From NCBI RefSeq assembly GCF_004345855.1, contig NZ_SLXN01000003.1, positions 372,001 through 436,000 on the forward strand: a DNA stretch of 64,000 nt. The letters run 5' to 3'. This DNA comes from Sphingomonas sp. BK235. Lineage in GTDB: Bacteria; Pseudomonadota; Alphaproteobacteria; Sphingomonadales; Sphingomonadaceae. Under the pieces are notes generated by a model, which had not been told where the DNA came from, did no database searches, and was given only the letters and a program-made list of their open reading frames with translations. How positions within the stretch are numbered: the stretch's first letter is position 1; each line of letters begins with the position of its first letter. A program made the position numbers and the translations under genes. This document shows positions 37,346-46,353 of the stretch, piece by piece.

Positions 37346-38923
37346 CTATCGCATCACCACGCCCTCGTCCGCGCGCAGCACGCCGCCGCCAGCGCCGTCG
37401 CGCGTCGACAGCAGCACCTCGCCGTCGAACGGCAGCGGGCGCGGCTCGGCCGAGAGATTGAGCGCCACGCGCAGCGCCGCGTCGCCGTCGCGCCGCTCGT
37501 ACGCCAGCACGTCGGGCGCGGCGTCGACCAGCGCGAAGTCGCCGATCGCCAGCGCCGGATGCGCGCGACGCAGCGCGAGCAGGCGGCGGTAGAGCGTCAG
37601 CATCGAGCGCGGGTCGTCCTGCTGCGCGGCGACGTTGCGCGTGCGCCAGTCGGGATTGAGCGGCAGCCACGGCTCGACCGTGGAGAAGCCGGCGTGGCTG
37701 CTGTCGTCCCACGGCATCGGCGTGCGTGAGCGATCGCGCCCGATGCCGATCCCCGGCTGGCGGAGGTCCTGCGGGTCGCGCACGCGATCGGGCGGGATGT
37801 CGACGCGCCCGATCGCGAGCTCGTCGCCCTGGTAGAGCGTCGGCGTGCCGCGCAGCGTGAGCAGTAGCATCGCGGCGACCCGCGCCTGCGCCTCGCCGAT
37901 GCGCGCGGCGATCCGCGGCGCGTCATGGCTGCCGATCACCCAATTGGGCCAGCCGTGCGGCGGCAGCGACGCCTCATAATCGCTGATCACGCGGCGCAGC
38001 GCGGCGGCGTCCCACGCATTCTCGATCAGCTGGAAGTTGAACGGCAGGTGGACCTGCGGCCGCTCGGGGGTGCCATACCAGCGCGCGTGGCGATCGTTGG
38101 GCAGGAAGATCTCGCCGATCAGCACGCGCGCGCGTCCGTCGGCGCCATAGCTGTCCGCCAGCGCGCGCATCTCGGCGGCGATGGCATGCGCCTCGGGCTG
38201 GTCGGTCGAATGCTGCTGGATCAGCCGGTCGCGCTCGGTGATGCCCGGGCGCCAATACGGGTTGGGGGGATTGTCGGGGAAGCCCGCCGCCTTGACGATA
38301 TGCCACAGCACGTCGATGCGGAAGCCGTCGACCCCGCGATCGAACCAGAAGCGCATCACGTCGAGCATCGCCGCCTTGAGCGCCGGGTGGCGCCAGTTGA
38401 GATCGGGCTGCTGTTTCAGGAAGGCGTGGAGGTAATATTGCCCGGTGGCCGCGTCATATTCCCAGGCCGAGCCGCCGAAGTCGCTGATCCAATTGTTGGG
38501 CGGGCCGCCATCGGGAGCGGGGTCGTGCCAGATGTACCAGTCGCGCTTGGGATCGCTGCGGCTCGACCGGCTCGCGCGGAACCAGGGGTGCTGGTCGGAC
38601 GAATGGTTGGGAACGAAGTCGAGCAGCAGCCGCAGCCCGCGCGCGTGGATCGCGGCGAGCAGGCGGTCGAACGCCGCGAGATCGCCGAACATCGGCTCGA
38701 TCCCGCGATAATCGGCGACGTCATAGCCGAAGTCCGCCATCGGCGAGGGGAAGATCGGCGAGAGCCAGATCGCGTCGACGCCGAGCGACGCGACATGGTC
38801 GAGCCGACGCTCGATGCCGGCGAGATCGCCGATCCCGTCCGCGTCGCTGTCCTGGAAGGAGCGCGGGTAGATCTGGTAGACGGTGCCGCGCTGCCACCAG
38901 GGCGGTTCGTTGCGCTCGGTCAT
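37346..38923 (-). CDS. GH13 alpha-glucosidase (alpha-amylase family)
   Basis: A 525-residue retaining alpha-glucosidase of family GH13. The (beta/alpha)8 core shows region I DFVPNHSSD (102-110), region II GFRIDVLWH with nucleophile Asp204, region III LIGEIFLP with acid Glu271, and region IV GSHDAPRIA with Asp334. Asp replaces the usual Asn-His-Asp context only at the first position (Ser in place of Asn). A calcium-type loop DSDADGIGDL is at 25-34. There is no signal peptide, so it is cytoplasmic. I choose ATG 38923; the in-frame codon 14 residues earlier adds an unrelated leader. Confidence 0.9.
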   Translation of the reverse strand: MTERNEPPWWQRGTVYQIYPRSFQDSDADGIGDLAGIERRLDHVASLGVDAIWLSPIFPSPMADFGYDVADYRGIEPMFGDLAAFDRLLAAIHARGLRLLLDFVPNHSSDQHPWFRASRSSRSDPKRDWYIWHDPAPDGGPPNNWISDFGGSAWEYDAATGQYYLHAFLKQQPDLNWRHPALKAAMLDVMRFWFDRGVDGFRIDVLWHIVKAAGFPDNPPNPYWRPGITERDRLIQQHSTDQPEAHAIAAEMRALADSYGADGRARVLIGEIFLPNDRHARWYGTPERPQVHLPFNFQLIENAWDAAALRRVISDYEASLPPHGWPNWVIGSHDAPRIAARIGEAQARVAAMLLLTLRGTPTLYQGDELAIGRVDIPPDRVRDPQDLRQPGIGIGRDRSRTPMPWDDSSHAGFSTVEPWLPLNPDWRTRNVAAQQDDPRSMLTLYRRLLALRRAHPALAIGDFALVDAAPDVLAYERRDGDAALRVALNLSAEPRPLPFDGEVLLSTRDGAGGGVLRADEGVVMR

Positions 38924-38969
38924 CGCCGGGACAACCGTCGCCGCGGCGAGATGATCCCGCCGCATGCGC

Positions 38970-39362
38970 TCAGGCGATGAAGGGGGCCGCGATCTCGGGC
39001 CGGATGCGGAGCAATCGTCCCGAGGCGCGATCGAGCAGCGCCCAGGTGGTCACCGCCTCGACGCGCACGCGCCCGTCGGTGCCGGTGAAGCGGACGTGGC
39101 GGTCGAAGCGCGCGCCGCGCGGCGCCGCGGCGACCCAGGTCTCGCCCGTCACGCGCTCGCCCACCGCGAGATTGCCGCGATAGTCGATCTCGTGCCGGGT
39201 CACGACCCAGACATGCGCCGCCTGCTGGTCCGCCGGTGCCACCGCGCTCCAATGCGCCACCGCTATGTCCTGGATCCAGCGTACCCAGACCGCATTGTTG
39301 ACATGGCCGAGTTCGTCGATGTCGGCGGGCTGGGCGGTGAACTCCCGGCGGAACGGCGTCAT
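38970..39362 (-). CDS. hotdog-fold acyl-CoA thioesterase
   Basis: A 130-residue protein like 4-hydroxybenzoyl-CoA/YbgC-type thioesterases. The conserved active-site segment ADIDELGHVNNAVWVRW lies at residues 13-29, with the usual Asp/His/Asn pattern. The remaining strands (HEIDYRGNLAVGERV, HVRFTGTDGRVRVEA) complete the hotdog fold. It starts inside the stop of the DedA gene (4-bp ATGA overlap), so they are co-translated. The acyl-CoA substrate is not known. Confidence 0.85.
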   Translation of the reverse strand: MTPFRREFTAQPADIDELGHVNNAVWVRWIQDIAVAHWSAVAPADQQAAHVWVVTRHEIDYRGNLAVGERVTGETWVAAAPRGARFDRHVRFTGTDGRVRVEAVTTWALLDRASGRLLRIRPEIAAPFIA

Positions 39363-39922
39363 TCGCGGCGACTCCTGATGCGGTGGACGAGCGCGACGAC
39401 CAGCCCCAGCGCCACCATGCTACCCGCCAGCCACCATAGCCGCGAGTCGTGGCGCAACCGGCCGACCGCGGCCTCGAACGTGTCGCCGAAGACATAGCCG
39501 ATCGTGGTGAAGGTGACCGCCCAACAGATCGCCGACACCGCGTTGACCGCCGCGTAGAGCCGGGGCGCGATCCCCGCGGTGCCGATCGCGATCGGGCTGA
39601 TCGTGCGCAACCCGTAGAGGAAGCGGAAGGCGAAGATGAAGCCGATCGGATGGCGCTCCAGCGCCGCCATGGCCTTGGCGAAGGCAGGGCGCGCGCGCGC
39701 CGCGGCGACCCAGCGATGGTCGCGGAAGCGGCGGCCGGCGTAGAAATAGGCCTGGTCCGCGGTGAAGGAGCCCGCCGCGGCCACGGCCATCGCGCCGGCG
39801 AGCGGGAACATGTCCTGATGCGCGAGCAGCCCGCCCGCGATCACCGCGGCCTCGCCCTCCAGCGCGGCGCCGGCGAACACGGCCGCCAGCCCCCATTGCT
39901 CGACGATCGCCTCAATCGTCAC
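39359..39922 (-). CDS. DedA family membrane protein
   Basis: A 187-residue inner-membrane protein of the DedA/SNARE-associated (VTT) family, thought to act in lipid translocation and envelope homeostasis. Family features are ALEGEAAVIAGGLLAHQ near the N-terminus, GSFTADQAYFYAGRRFRD, and FRFLYGLRTISPIAIGTAGI, followed by two C-terminal helices. The start is uncertain. I use the GTG at 39922, which leaves a 22-bp gap after the oligopeptidase B stop. An upstream codon at 39982 would overlap that gene and add a Cys/Pro-rich leader. Confidence 0.85.
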   Translation of the reverse strand: MTIEAIVEQWGLAAVFAGAALEGEAAVIAGGLLAHQDMFPLAGAMAVAAAGSFTADQAYFYAGRRFRDHRWVAAARARPAFAKAMAALERHPIGFIFAFRFLYGLRTISPIAIGTAGIAPRLYAAVNAVSAICWAVTFTTIGYVFGDTFEAAVGRLRHDSRLWWLAGSMVALGLVVALVHRIRSRRE

Positions 39923-39944
39923 GGGGCGCGGCGCCGGTCGCGCC

Positions 39945-42038
39945 TCATGAGTCGACGCCCAGCTGCCACAGCACGAAGGCATGCTCCTCGGCCGCCTCGC
40001 GCAGGCTCTCGAACCGCCCCGACTTGCCGCCGTGGCCAGCGCCCATGTTGGTCTTGAGCAGCAGCAGATTGTCGTCGGTCTTCGTCGCGCGCAGCTTGGC
40101 CGCCCATTTGGCCGGTTCCCAATAGGTCACGCGCGGGTCGTTGAGCCCGCCCGAGATGAACATCGGCGGATAGGCTTGCGCGCGGACGTTGTCATAGGGG
40201 CTATAGCCGCGGATCAGGTGAAAGGCGGCGGCGTCCTCGATCGGATTGCCCCATTCGGGCCACTCGCCCGGGGTGAGCGGCAGCGTCTCGTCGAGCATGG
40301 TGTTGAGCACGTCGACGAAGGGCACGTCGGCGATCACCGCGCCCCACAGGTCGGGGTCGGAATTGACCACCGCGCCCATCAGCTCGCCGCCCGCCGACCG
40401 CCCCGCGATCGCGATCCGGCCCGCGCTGGTCCAGCGCTGCTCGACCAGCGCGCGCGCGACATCGACGAAGTCGGTGAAGGTGTTAGCGCGCTTCTCGAGC
40501 TTGCCGTCGTGATACCATTGCTGGCCGAGATCGTCGCCGCCGCGGATGTGCGCGATGGCGTAGGCGAAGCCGCGGTCGAGCAGCGACAGCCGTCCGGTCG
40601 AGAAGCCCGGCGGGATGGCATGGCCGTAGGCGCCGTAAGCGTAGAGGAACAGCGGCCGCGAGCCATCGCGCGGGAAGTCGTGCGGATAGACGATCGAAAC
40701 CGGCACCGCCGTGCCGTCGCGCGCGGTGATGGTCAGCCGCTCGGTGGCGTAGCGCGCGGCGTCATAGCCGGAGGGGATCTCCTGCACCTTGAGCACCTCG
40801 AGCGCGCCGGTGGCGACGTCATAGTCGTAGACCGTGCCCGGGGTGACCATCGACTCATAGCCGAGCCGCAGCACGCGCTGGTCGTACTCGGGATTGTCGC
40901 CGACCCCCGCGGTATAGCTCGCCTCGGGGAAAGCGATGCGGCGCGGCGCGGCGGCGGGGTCGTAGGCGTGGATCTCGATCTGGTCGAGCCCATCCTCGCG
41001 CCCCTCGACCACGAAGAAGTCGCGATAGCATTCGACCCCGGTCATGTAGAAATGCGGGCTGGGCGCGATCCGCTCGCTCCACTCGCCCGGTGCGGCGACC
41101 GGCGCGGTGACCAGCCGCCACATCGGGTCGGTGTCGTTGGTGTGGATGAACAGCGTCTCGCCGTGCGCGTCGACGTCATATTCGCGCCCGGCGTGCCGCG
41201 GCGCGACCAGGATCGGCGCGGCGAAGGGATCGTCGGCGGGATAGAGGCGGATCTCGCTGGTGTCGTGGCTGCTCGCGGAGAGCACGATCCAGCGGCGATC
41301 GCTCGTCTCGCTGACGCCGACCGAGAAGACGGGATCGTCCTCGTAATAGAGGATCGTGTCCGTCGCGGGATCGGTGCCGAGCCGGTGGACCTTGATCGTG
41401 CGCGTGCGCCAATGCTCGTCGGTGAGGCCATAGAGCAGGAAGCGGCCGTCGCTGGTGAAGACGATGTTGCCGATCGTCCCCTCGATCGAGGTGTCGCCCC
41501 ATTTCCCCGCGGCGCCCGGGATCACCTCGTCGAGCGTCGCCGCGCCGGTCAGGCTCTTGAAGCGGATCGTGTAGCGCTCGGACCCGTCCTCGTCGGTCGA
41601 ATAGGCGAGGACGCGGCCGTCCTCGCTGATCGCGAGCGCGCCGACGCGGAAATATTCCTTGCCCGCGGCGAGGGCGGGCTCGTCGAGCATCAGCTCGTCG
41701 GCACCGCCCGCGACCGGGCGGCGCCACCAGCGGCGATACTCGCCCCCGGTCTCGAACGCGCTCCAGTAGAGATAATCGCCGTCCTTCTGGGGAACGCTCG
41801 ATTCGTCCTCCTTGATGCGCCCGCGCATCTCTTCGTACAGCCGGTCGACCAGCGCGCGGCGCGGCGCCATCTGCGCCTCGAAATAGGCGTTCTCGGCCTC
41901 GAGATAGCCGAGCACGTCACGGTCGGTCACCTCGGGATAGCCGGGGTCGCGGAGCCAGGCGTACGGATCCTCGACGGTGACGCCGTGGCGCGTGAAGGAA
42001 TGCGCGCGCGTCGCGGCGACCGGGGGAGTGAGCGTCAT
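39945..42038 (-). CDS. ptrB: oligopeptidase B (S9 family serine peptidase)
   Basis: A 697-residue prolyl-oligopeptidase-family peptidase that cleaves small peptides after basic residues. Residues up to about 410 form the seven-bladed beta-propeller gate, after the N-terminal segment VEDPYAWLRDP. The alpha/beta hydrolase domain carries the nucleophile in IAGRSAGGELMG (near 547), the Asp in FISGGLNDPRVTYWEP, and the His in NMGAGHGGKSGR near the end. There is no signal peptide. It is upstream of the DedA and thioesterase genes. Confidence 0.92.
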   Translation of the reverse strand: MTLTPPVAATRAHSFTRHGVTVEDPYAWLRDPGYPEVTDRDVLGYLEAENAYFEAQMAPRRALVDRLYEEMRGRIKEDESSVPQKDGDYLYWSAFETGGEYRRWWRRPVAGGADELMLDEPALAAGKEYFRVGALAISEDGRVLAYSTDEDGSERYTIRFKSLTGAATLDEVIPGAAGKWGDTSIEGTIGNIVFTSDGRFLLYGLTDEHWRTRTIKVHRLGTDPATDTILYYEDDPVFSVGVSETSDRRWIVLSASSHDTSEIRLYPADDPFAAPILVAPRHAGREYDVDAHGETLFIHTNDTDPMWRLVTAPVAAPGEWSERIAPSPHFYMTGVECYRDFFVVEGREDGLDQIEIHAYDPAAAPRRIAFPEASYTAGVGDNPEYDQRVLRLGYESMVTPGTVYDYDVATGALEVLKVQEIPSGYDAARYATERLTITARDGTAVPVSIVYPHDFPRDGSRPLFLYAYGAYGHAIPPGFSTGRLSLLDRGFAYAIAHIRGGDDLGQQWYHDGKLEKRANTFTDFVDVARALVEQRWTSAGRIAIAGRSAGGELMGAVVNSDPDLWGAVIADVPFVDVLNTMLDETLPLTPGEWPEWGNPIEDAAAFHLIRGYSPYDNVRAQAYPPMFISGGLNDPRVTYWEPAKWAAKLRATKTDDNLLLLKTNMGAGHGGKSGRFESLREAAEEHAFVLWQLGVDS

Positions 42039-42150
42039 CCCGCGCTACCTAGGGCGTGAGCGGGGGAGCGGCAACGGGGCGGCGTCGCAAACGCGCTGCG
42101 CGTAGCCGCCGGTCTTGCACCGGCGTGCCTCCGCCCGCACATCGCGCGCG

Positions 42151-42990
42151 ATGACGATCGTCACCCGTTTCGCGCCGTCGCCGACGGGGCGGCTCCACCT
42201 CGGTCACGCCGATGCCGCGATCCGCGCGCACGATCATGCGCGCACGCGCGGCGGGCGCTTCCTGCTGCGGATCGAGGACATCGACGGCACGCGCAGCCGC
42301 CCCGAACATGTCGCCGCGATCCTCGCCGATCTCGCCTGGCTCGGGCTGAGCTGGGACGGCGAGGTGGTGTTCCAGTCGCAGCGGCTCGACCTGTACGCCG
42401 CCGCGCTGGATCGCCTGCGCGACATGGGGTTGCTGTACCCCTGTTTCTGCACCCGTGCCGAGATCGCGGGGGCGATGAGCGCGCCGCACGGCCCCACACC
42501 CGTCTACCCCGGCACCTGCCGCGGCCGCCCCGCGCCCGACCTGACGCGGCCGCATGGCTGGCGGCTCGACATGGCGGCCGCGGTGGCGCGCGTCGGCGCG
42601 CTCGGCTGGTGCGACGGCGACCGCAGGATCGCTGCCGATCCTCTCGCGCAGGGTGACGTCGTGCTCGCGCGCAAGGACGCCCCCGCGAGCTATCATCTCG
42701 CGGTCACGGTCGACGATGCCGCGCAGGGGGTCACCGACGTCGTGCGCGGGGTGGACCTGTTCGAGGCGACCCACGTGCACCGCCTGCTCCAGGCGCTGCT
42801 CGACCTGCCGGTGCCGCACTGGCACCATCATCCGCTGCTCGTCGGCGCGGACGGCGAGCGGCTCGCCAAGCGCCACGGCGCGCCCGCGCTGGCGGCGATG
42901 CGCGAGCGCGGCGAGGACGGGCGCTCGCTCGCGGCGCGGCTGCGCGCGGGCGGCTTCCCAAAGCCCGCCGGCGTGCCTATTTTGTCGTGA
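42151..42990 (+). CDS. gluQRS: glutamyl-Q tRNA(Asp) synthetase
   Basis: Attaches glutamate to queuosine-34 of tRNA-Asp. It has 279 residues and lacks the anticodon-binding domain of GluRS, as expected. The class I motif is FAPSPTGRLHLGH (residues 6-18) and the second motif is LAKRHG near 240. A Cys-rich zinc site lies in YPCFCTRAE and YPGTCRG. The ATG at 42151 is chosen over an upstream in-frame codon because the motif starts properly from it. The HIG1 gene overlaps its stop by one base. Two tRNA-Asp genes, its substrate, occur at 57.8 kb. Confidence 0.93.
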   Translation: MTIVTRFAPSPTGRLHLGHADAAIRAHDHARTRGGRFLLRIEDIDGTRSRPEHVAAILADLAWLGLSWDGEVVFQSQRLDLYAAALDRLRDMGLLYPCFCTRAEIAGAMSAPHGPTPVYPGTCRGRPAPDLTRPHGWRLDMAAAVARVGALGWCDGDRRIAADPLAQGDVVLARKDAPASYHLAVTVDDAAQGVTDVVRGVDLFEATHVHRLLQALLDLPVPHWHHHPLLVGADGERLAKRHGAPALAAMRERGEDGRSLAARLRAGGFPKPAGVPILS

Positions 42991-43223
42991 TGAACACCTT
43001 CCTCGTCATCCTGCTGGTCGCGGCGATGATCGCCACGGTGGTCGCGCTGGTGCGCGGCATCGTCTCCTTCCTCCAGGAGGCGTCCGCCGATGCGCGCGGC
43101 GAGGGCGCCGGACCAACCGCGGCGCAGCTCAAGAGCAACCGCATGATGCAGCAGCGTATTCTGTTCCAGGCGCTGGCGGTGCTGATCGTGGTGGTGATCC
43201 TGTTCGCGGCCGGGCGCACCTGA
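42990..43223 (+). CDS. HIG1-domain small membrane protein
   Basis: A 77-residue twin-helix membrane protein of the HIG1 (hypoxia-induced) type: helix one at about 4-28, a polar linker, the conserved segment KSNRMMQQRILFQALAV, and helix two to the end. Relatives associate with cytochrome c oxidase. The ATG shares one base with the gluQRS stop (TGATG). The cobalamin adenosyltransferase gene follows after 9 bp, so the three form an operon. Confidence 0.85.
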   Translation: MNTFLVILLVAAMIATVVALVRGIVSFLQEASADARGEGAGPTAAQLKSNRMMQQRILFQALAVLIVVVILFAAGRT

Positions 43224-43232
43224 CTCGCCGCG

Positions 43233-43790
43233 ATGGTCAAGCTCAACCGTATCTACACCCGCACCGGCGACGCCGGGACGACCGGGCTGGTCGACGGCAG
43301 CCGCGTCCGCAAGGATGACGCGCGGATGGCCGCGATCGGCGAGGTGGACGAGGCCAATAGCGCGATCGGCGTCGCCGCGGAGACGCTGACCGATGCGGCG
43401 CTGGTCGCGGCGCTGCGGCGGATCCAGAACGACCTGTTCGACCTCGGCGCCGATCTCGCCACGCCGGGCGAGGATTATGCGCCCTCCGAGATGGTGCTGC
43501 GTATCGTGCCCGCGCAGGTCGAGCGGCTCGAGCGCGAGATCGACTCGCTCAATGCCGATCTGCCGCCGCTCACCAGTTTCGTGCTGCCCGGCGGTGCGGC
43601 GGCGTCGCTGCATCTCGCGCGCGCGATCGCGCGGCGCGCCGAACGCGCCGCGGTGGCGCTGCTGCCGCACGCCAACCCGAGCGCGGTCGCTTATCTTAAC
43701 CGCTTGTCCGATTTCCTTTTCGTCGCATGTCGTGCGGTGAACAAAAGCGGTGGCGGTGACGTTCTATGGGTCGCGGGGGCGCATCGCTAA
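43233..43790 (+). CDS. PduO-type cob(I)yrinic acid a,c-diamide adenosyltransferase
   Basis: A 185-residue ATP:corrinoid adenosyltransferase of the PduO/MMAB family, making adenosylcobalamin. Family segments are [17 protein letters not shown] (about residues 8-24), the ATP-binding N-terminal loop, and [22 protein letters not shown] (about 112-133) with conserved Arg and Glu. The C-terminal [14 protein letters not shown] is also characteristic. It follows HIG1 by 9 bp and precedes egtB by 50 bp. Why a B12 enzyme sits here is not evident; this grouping is common in sphingomonads. Confidence 0.9.
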   Translation: MVKLNRIYTRTGDAGTTGLVDGSRVRKDDARMAAIGEVDEANSAIGVAAETLTDAALVAALRRIQNDLFDLGADLATPGEDYAPSEMVLRIVPAQVERLEREIDSLNADLPPLTSFVLPGGAAASLHLARAIARRAERAAVALLPHANPSAVAYLNRLSDFLFVACRAVNKSGGGDVLWVAGAHR

Positions 43791-43840
43791 CACAGGATAA
43801 TCCCGCTGGCGTCGCACGGGGCGACGGTAGGAGATGTTCG

Positions 43841-45100
43841 ATGGTGGCGCGACCCGATCTACTGCCCGACCGCGACGGGCTCGCCGCGCGTTATGCCGGC
43901 GTCCGCGCGTTGAGCGAGGCGCTGGTCGCGCCGCTGTCCGACGCCGACGCCACCGTCCAGTCGATGGAGGACGCCAGCCCGGCCAAATGGCATCTGGCGC
44001 ACACGACCTGGTTCTTCGAGACGTTCGTGCTGCGCGACCATGTCCCGGGCCATCACCGGCACGACGAGCGTTTCCCGTTCCTGTTCAACAGCTACTACGA
44101 GGCCGAGGGGCGCCGCCACGCGCGCGCGCGACGCGGCATGATCACGCGCCCGACGCTGAACGAGGTGCTGGCCTATCGCGCCGCGGTCGATGCCGCGCTG
44201 CTCGCCGCGCTGCCGACGCTCCCGCCCGAGGCGCGTGCGCTGGTGGTGCTGGGTTGCCATCACGAGGAACAGCATCAGGAGCTGCTCGTCACCGACATGC
44301 TCCATCTGTTCGGCGAGAACCCGCTCGAACCCGCGATCTGGCCCGCGGCGCGCAAGGTGCCGGTGGCGATGCCGGGGCCGATCGGCTGGATCGAGCGTGG
44401 CGAAGAGGTGGTCGAGATCGGGCATAACGGCGAGGGTTTCGCCTTCGACTGCGAGGGGCCGCGTCATCGCGCCCTGTTGGCGGCGCACGCGCTCGCCGAC
44501 CGGACCGTGACCAACGGCGAATGGGCGGCCTTCGTCGCCGACGGCGGCTATCGCGACCCGCGCTGGTGGCTGTCGGACGGATGGGCCTGGGTCCAGCGCG
44601 ATTCAATCGCGGCGCCGCTCTACTGGGAACAGCGCGACGGCCTATGGACGCGCTTCGGGCTCGACGGGCGCCGCGCGATCGATCCCGCCGCGCCGGTGAC
44701 GCATGTCAGCTTCTACGAGGCCGATGCCTATGCCAGCTGGGCGGGCGCGCGACTGCCGACCGAATTCGAATGGGAGGCCGCCGCGGCGACGTATGACGCT
44801 GCCGCCGGCAACCAGCTCGACCGCGCCGGGCCGGTCGAGCCGCGCCCCGCGAGCGACGGCCCCGCCTTCTTCGGCGACGTGTGGGAATGGACCGGCTCGG
44901 CCTATCGGCCCTATCCCGGCTTCCGCCCGGTAGAGGGCGCTGTCGGCGAGTATAACGGCAAGTTCATGAGCGGGCAGTTCGTGCTGCGCGGCGGCAGCTG
45001 CGCCACGCCGCGCGGCCACGCGCGCGCGTCGTACCGCAATTTCTTCTACCCCCATCAGCGCTGGCAGTTCACCGGCGTGCGTCTCGCGAAGGACCTCTGA
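43841..45100 (+). CDS. egtB: ergothioneine biosynthesis protein EgtB
   Basis: An iron-dependent sulfoxide synthase that joins hercynine with a thiol (cysteine or gamma-glutamylcysteine). It has 419 residues. The N-terminal DinB-like domain gives the iron ligands His51 ([11 protein letters not shown]) and the HEEQHQE motif at 141-147. The C-terminal sulfatase-modifying (FGE-like) domain has [18 protein letters not shown] and VWEWTGSAY. The ATG at 43841 follows GTAGGAGA. egtD starts 2 bp after its stop. egtA, egtC and egtE homologues are not in the window. Confidence 0.92.
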   Translation: MVARPDLLPDRDGLAARYAGVRALSEALVAPLSDADATVQSMEDASPAKWHLAHTTWFFETFVLRDHVPGHHRHDERFPFLFNSYYEAEGRRHARARRGMITRPTLNEVLAYRAAVDAALLAALPTLPPEARALVVLGCHHEEQHQELLVTDMLHLFGENPLEPAIWPAARKVPVAMPGPIGWIERGEEVVEIGHNGEGFAFDCEGPRHRALLAAHALADRTVTNGEWAAFVADGGYRDPRWWLSDGWAWVQRDSIAAPLYWEQRDGLWTRFGLDGRRAIDPAAPVTHVSFYEADAYASWAGARLPTEFEWEAAAATYDAAAGNQLDRAGPVEPRPASDGPAFFGDVWEWTGSAYRPYPGFRPVEGAVGEYNGKFMSGQFVLRGGSCATPRGHARASYRNFFYPHQRWQFTGVRLAKDL

Positions 45101-45102
45101 CC

Positions 45103-46080
45103 ATGCTCAAGCCCGAGGCCGCGGACGGCCAGGCCAGCCTCGCCGATCCGCAGTTCCGCGCCGACGTGCTCGCCGGGCTGGCGCGGCGCCCGCGCGCGAT
45201 CCCGGCGCGCTGGTTCTACGACCATCGCGGCTCCGAGCTGTTCGAGCAGATCACCGAGCTGCCGGAATATTATCCGACCCGCACCGAGACCGCGCTGCTG
45301 CACCAGCTCTGCCCCGAATTGCGCCGACTGGCCGGTGCCGGGCGCGCGGTGGTGGAGTTCGGCTCGGGCTCGTCGACCAAGACGCCGACGCTGCTGCGCT
45401 GCGTCGAGCCGTCCGCTTACGTGCCGATCGACATCTCGGGCGAGTTCCTGCGCGAGTCGGCGCAGGCGCTGGCGCAGGCCTTTCCCGGCCTGCCGGTGCT
45501 GCCGTTCGAGGGCGATTTCACGCGGCCGCTGACGCTGCCGGCGCAGGTGGCGGATGCGCCCAAGCTCGGCTTCTTCCCCGGCTCGACGATCGGCAATCTG
45601 ATCCCGCTCGCCGCGGTGGACCTGCTGCGCGCGATGCGGGCGTCGCTGGGGGAGGGCGCGATGCTGCTGATCGGGATGGACCGGATCAAGCGCCCCGACG
45701 TGCTGCTGCCCGCCTATGACGACGCGCAGGGCGTCACCGCGGCGTTCAACCTCAACCTGCTCGACCGGATCAATCGCGAGCTCGACGGTACGATCCCGCT
45801 CGACGCCTTCCGGCACTGTGCGGTGTGGAACGACGATCGCGCCCGCGTTGAGATGCATCTGGAGGCACGGCGCGACGTCGCGTTCGCGGTCGACGGCCGC
45901 GCCTTCGACATCGCCGAGGGCGAGACGATTCATACCGAGAACAGCCACAAATACGGCGAGCGCGACGCGCGCATCCTGCTGCGCAGCGGCGGCTGGACTC
46001 CCGTGCGCGAGTGGACCGACGACAAGGGCCTGTTCGCGGTGATCCTCGCGGAGGCGCAGCCCGAGCGCCCGGCCCCGTAG
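45103..46080 (+). CDS. egtD: L-histidine N-alpha-methyltransferase EgtD
   Basis: Trimethylates histidine to hercynine, the first step of ergothioneine synthesis. It has 325 residues. The SAM-binding motif is VVEFGSGSSTKTPTLL (about 82-97). The N-terminal segment PRAIPARWFYDHRGSELFEQI and the downstream FFPGSTIGNL are signatures of this family. Immediately after egtB, it completes the two-gene ergothioneine unit. Confidence 0.93.
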   Translation: MLKPEAADGQASLADPQFRADVLAGLARRPRAIPARWFYDHRGSELFEQITELPEYYPTRTETALLHQLCPELRRLAGAGRAVVEFGSGSSTKTPTLLRCVEPSAYVPIDISGEFLRESAQALAQAFPGLPVLPFEGDFTRPLTLPAQVADAPKLGFFPGSTIGNLIPLAAVDLLRAMRASLGEGAMLLIGMDRIKRPDVLLPAYDDAQGVTAAFNLNLLDRINRELDGTIPLDAFRHCAVWNDDRARVEMHLEARRDVAFAVDGRAFDIAEGETIHTENSHKYGERDARILLRSGGWTPVREWTDDKGLFAVILAEAQPERPAP

Positions 46081-46156
46081 CGGGCGCTCCGTCCCGTCAG
46101 CGACGAGCGGCGGGGCGCCTGCTAATCGTGGCGTCCACCTGGCGTGGATCTGCGGG

Positions 46157-46235
46157 GTGCTCCTGCGGACGCAGGAGCCCAGAGCCACGAGCGTCGCGCC
46201 TGCCGCGCTGGGCTCCTGCTTCCGCAGGAGCACGG
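46157..46235. repeat. family A palindromic repeat
   Basis: A complete unit: hairpins GTGCTCCTGCGGACGCAGGA and GGGCTCCTGCTTCCGCAGGA with CCCAG/CTGGG pairing the two halves. It sits between convergent egtD and hisD. The rest of this 273-bp gap shows no gene. Confidence 0.88.
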
Positions 46236-46353
46236 TGCGACCGGGCTCGATCAGATTCTTGTCGGGGCGCCCCCGGACTCGATCACTCGATCATCCGCGC
46301 TCGCGGTGTGGATTATGTCGCTCGGCGAGCACTCTTTCCGAGGGATGAGCGCC

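Noticed and set aside
39981..42059. A 692-codon plus-strand frame over oligopeptidase B
   Set aside because: Antisense shadow; no recognisable domain, and the opposite strand encodes a complete serine peptidase.
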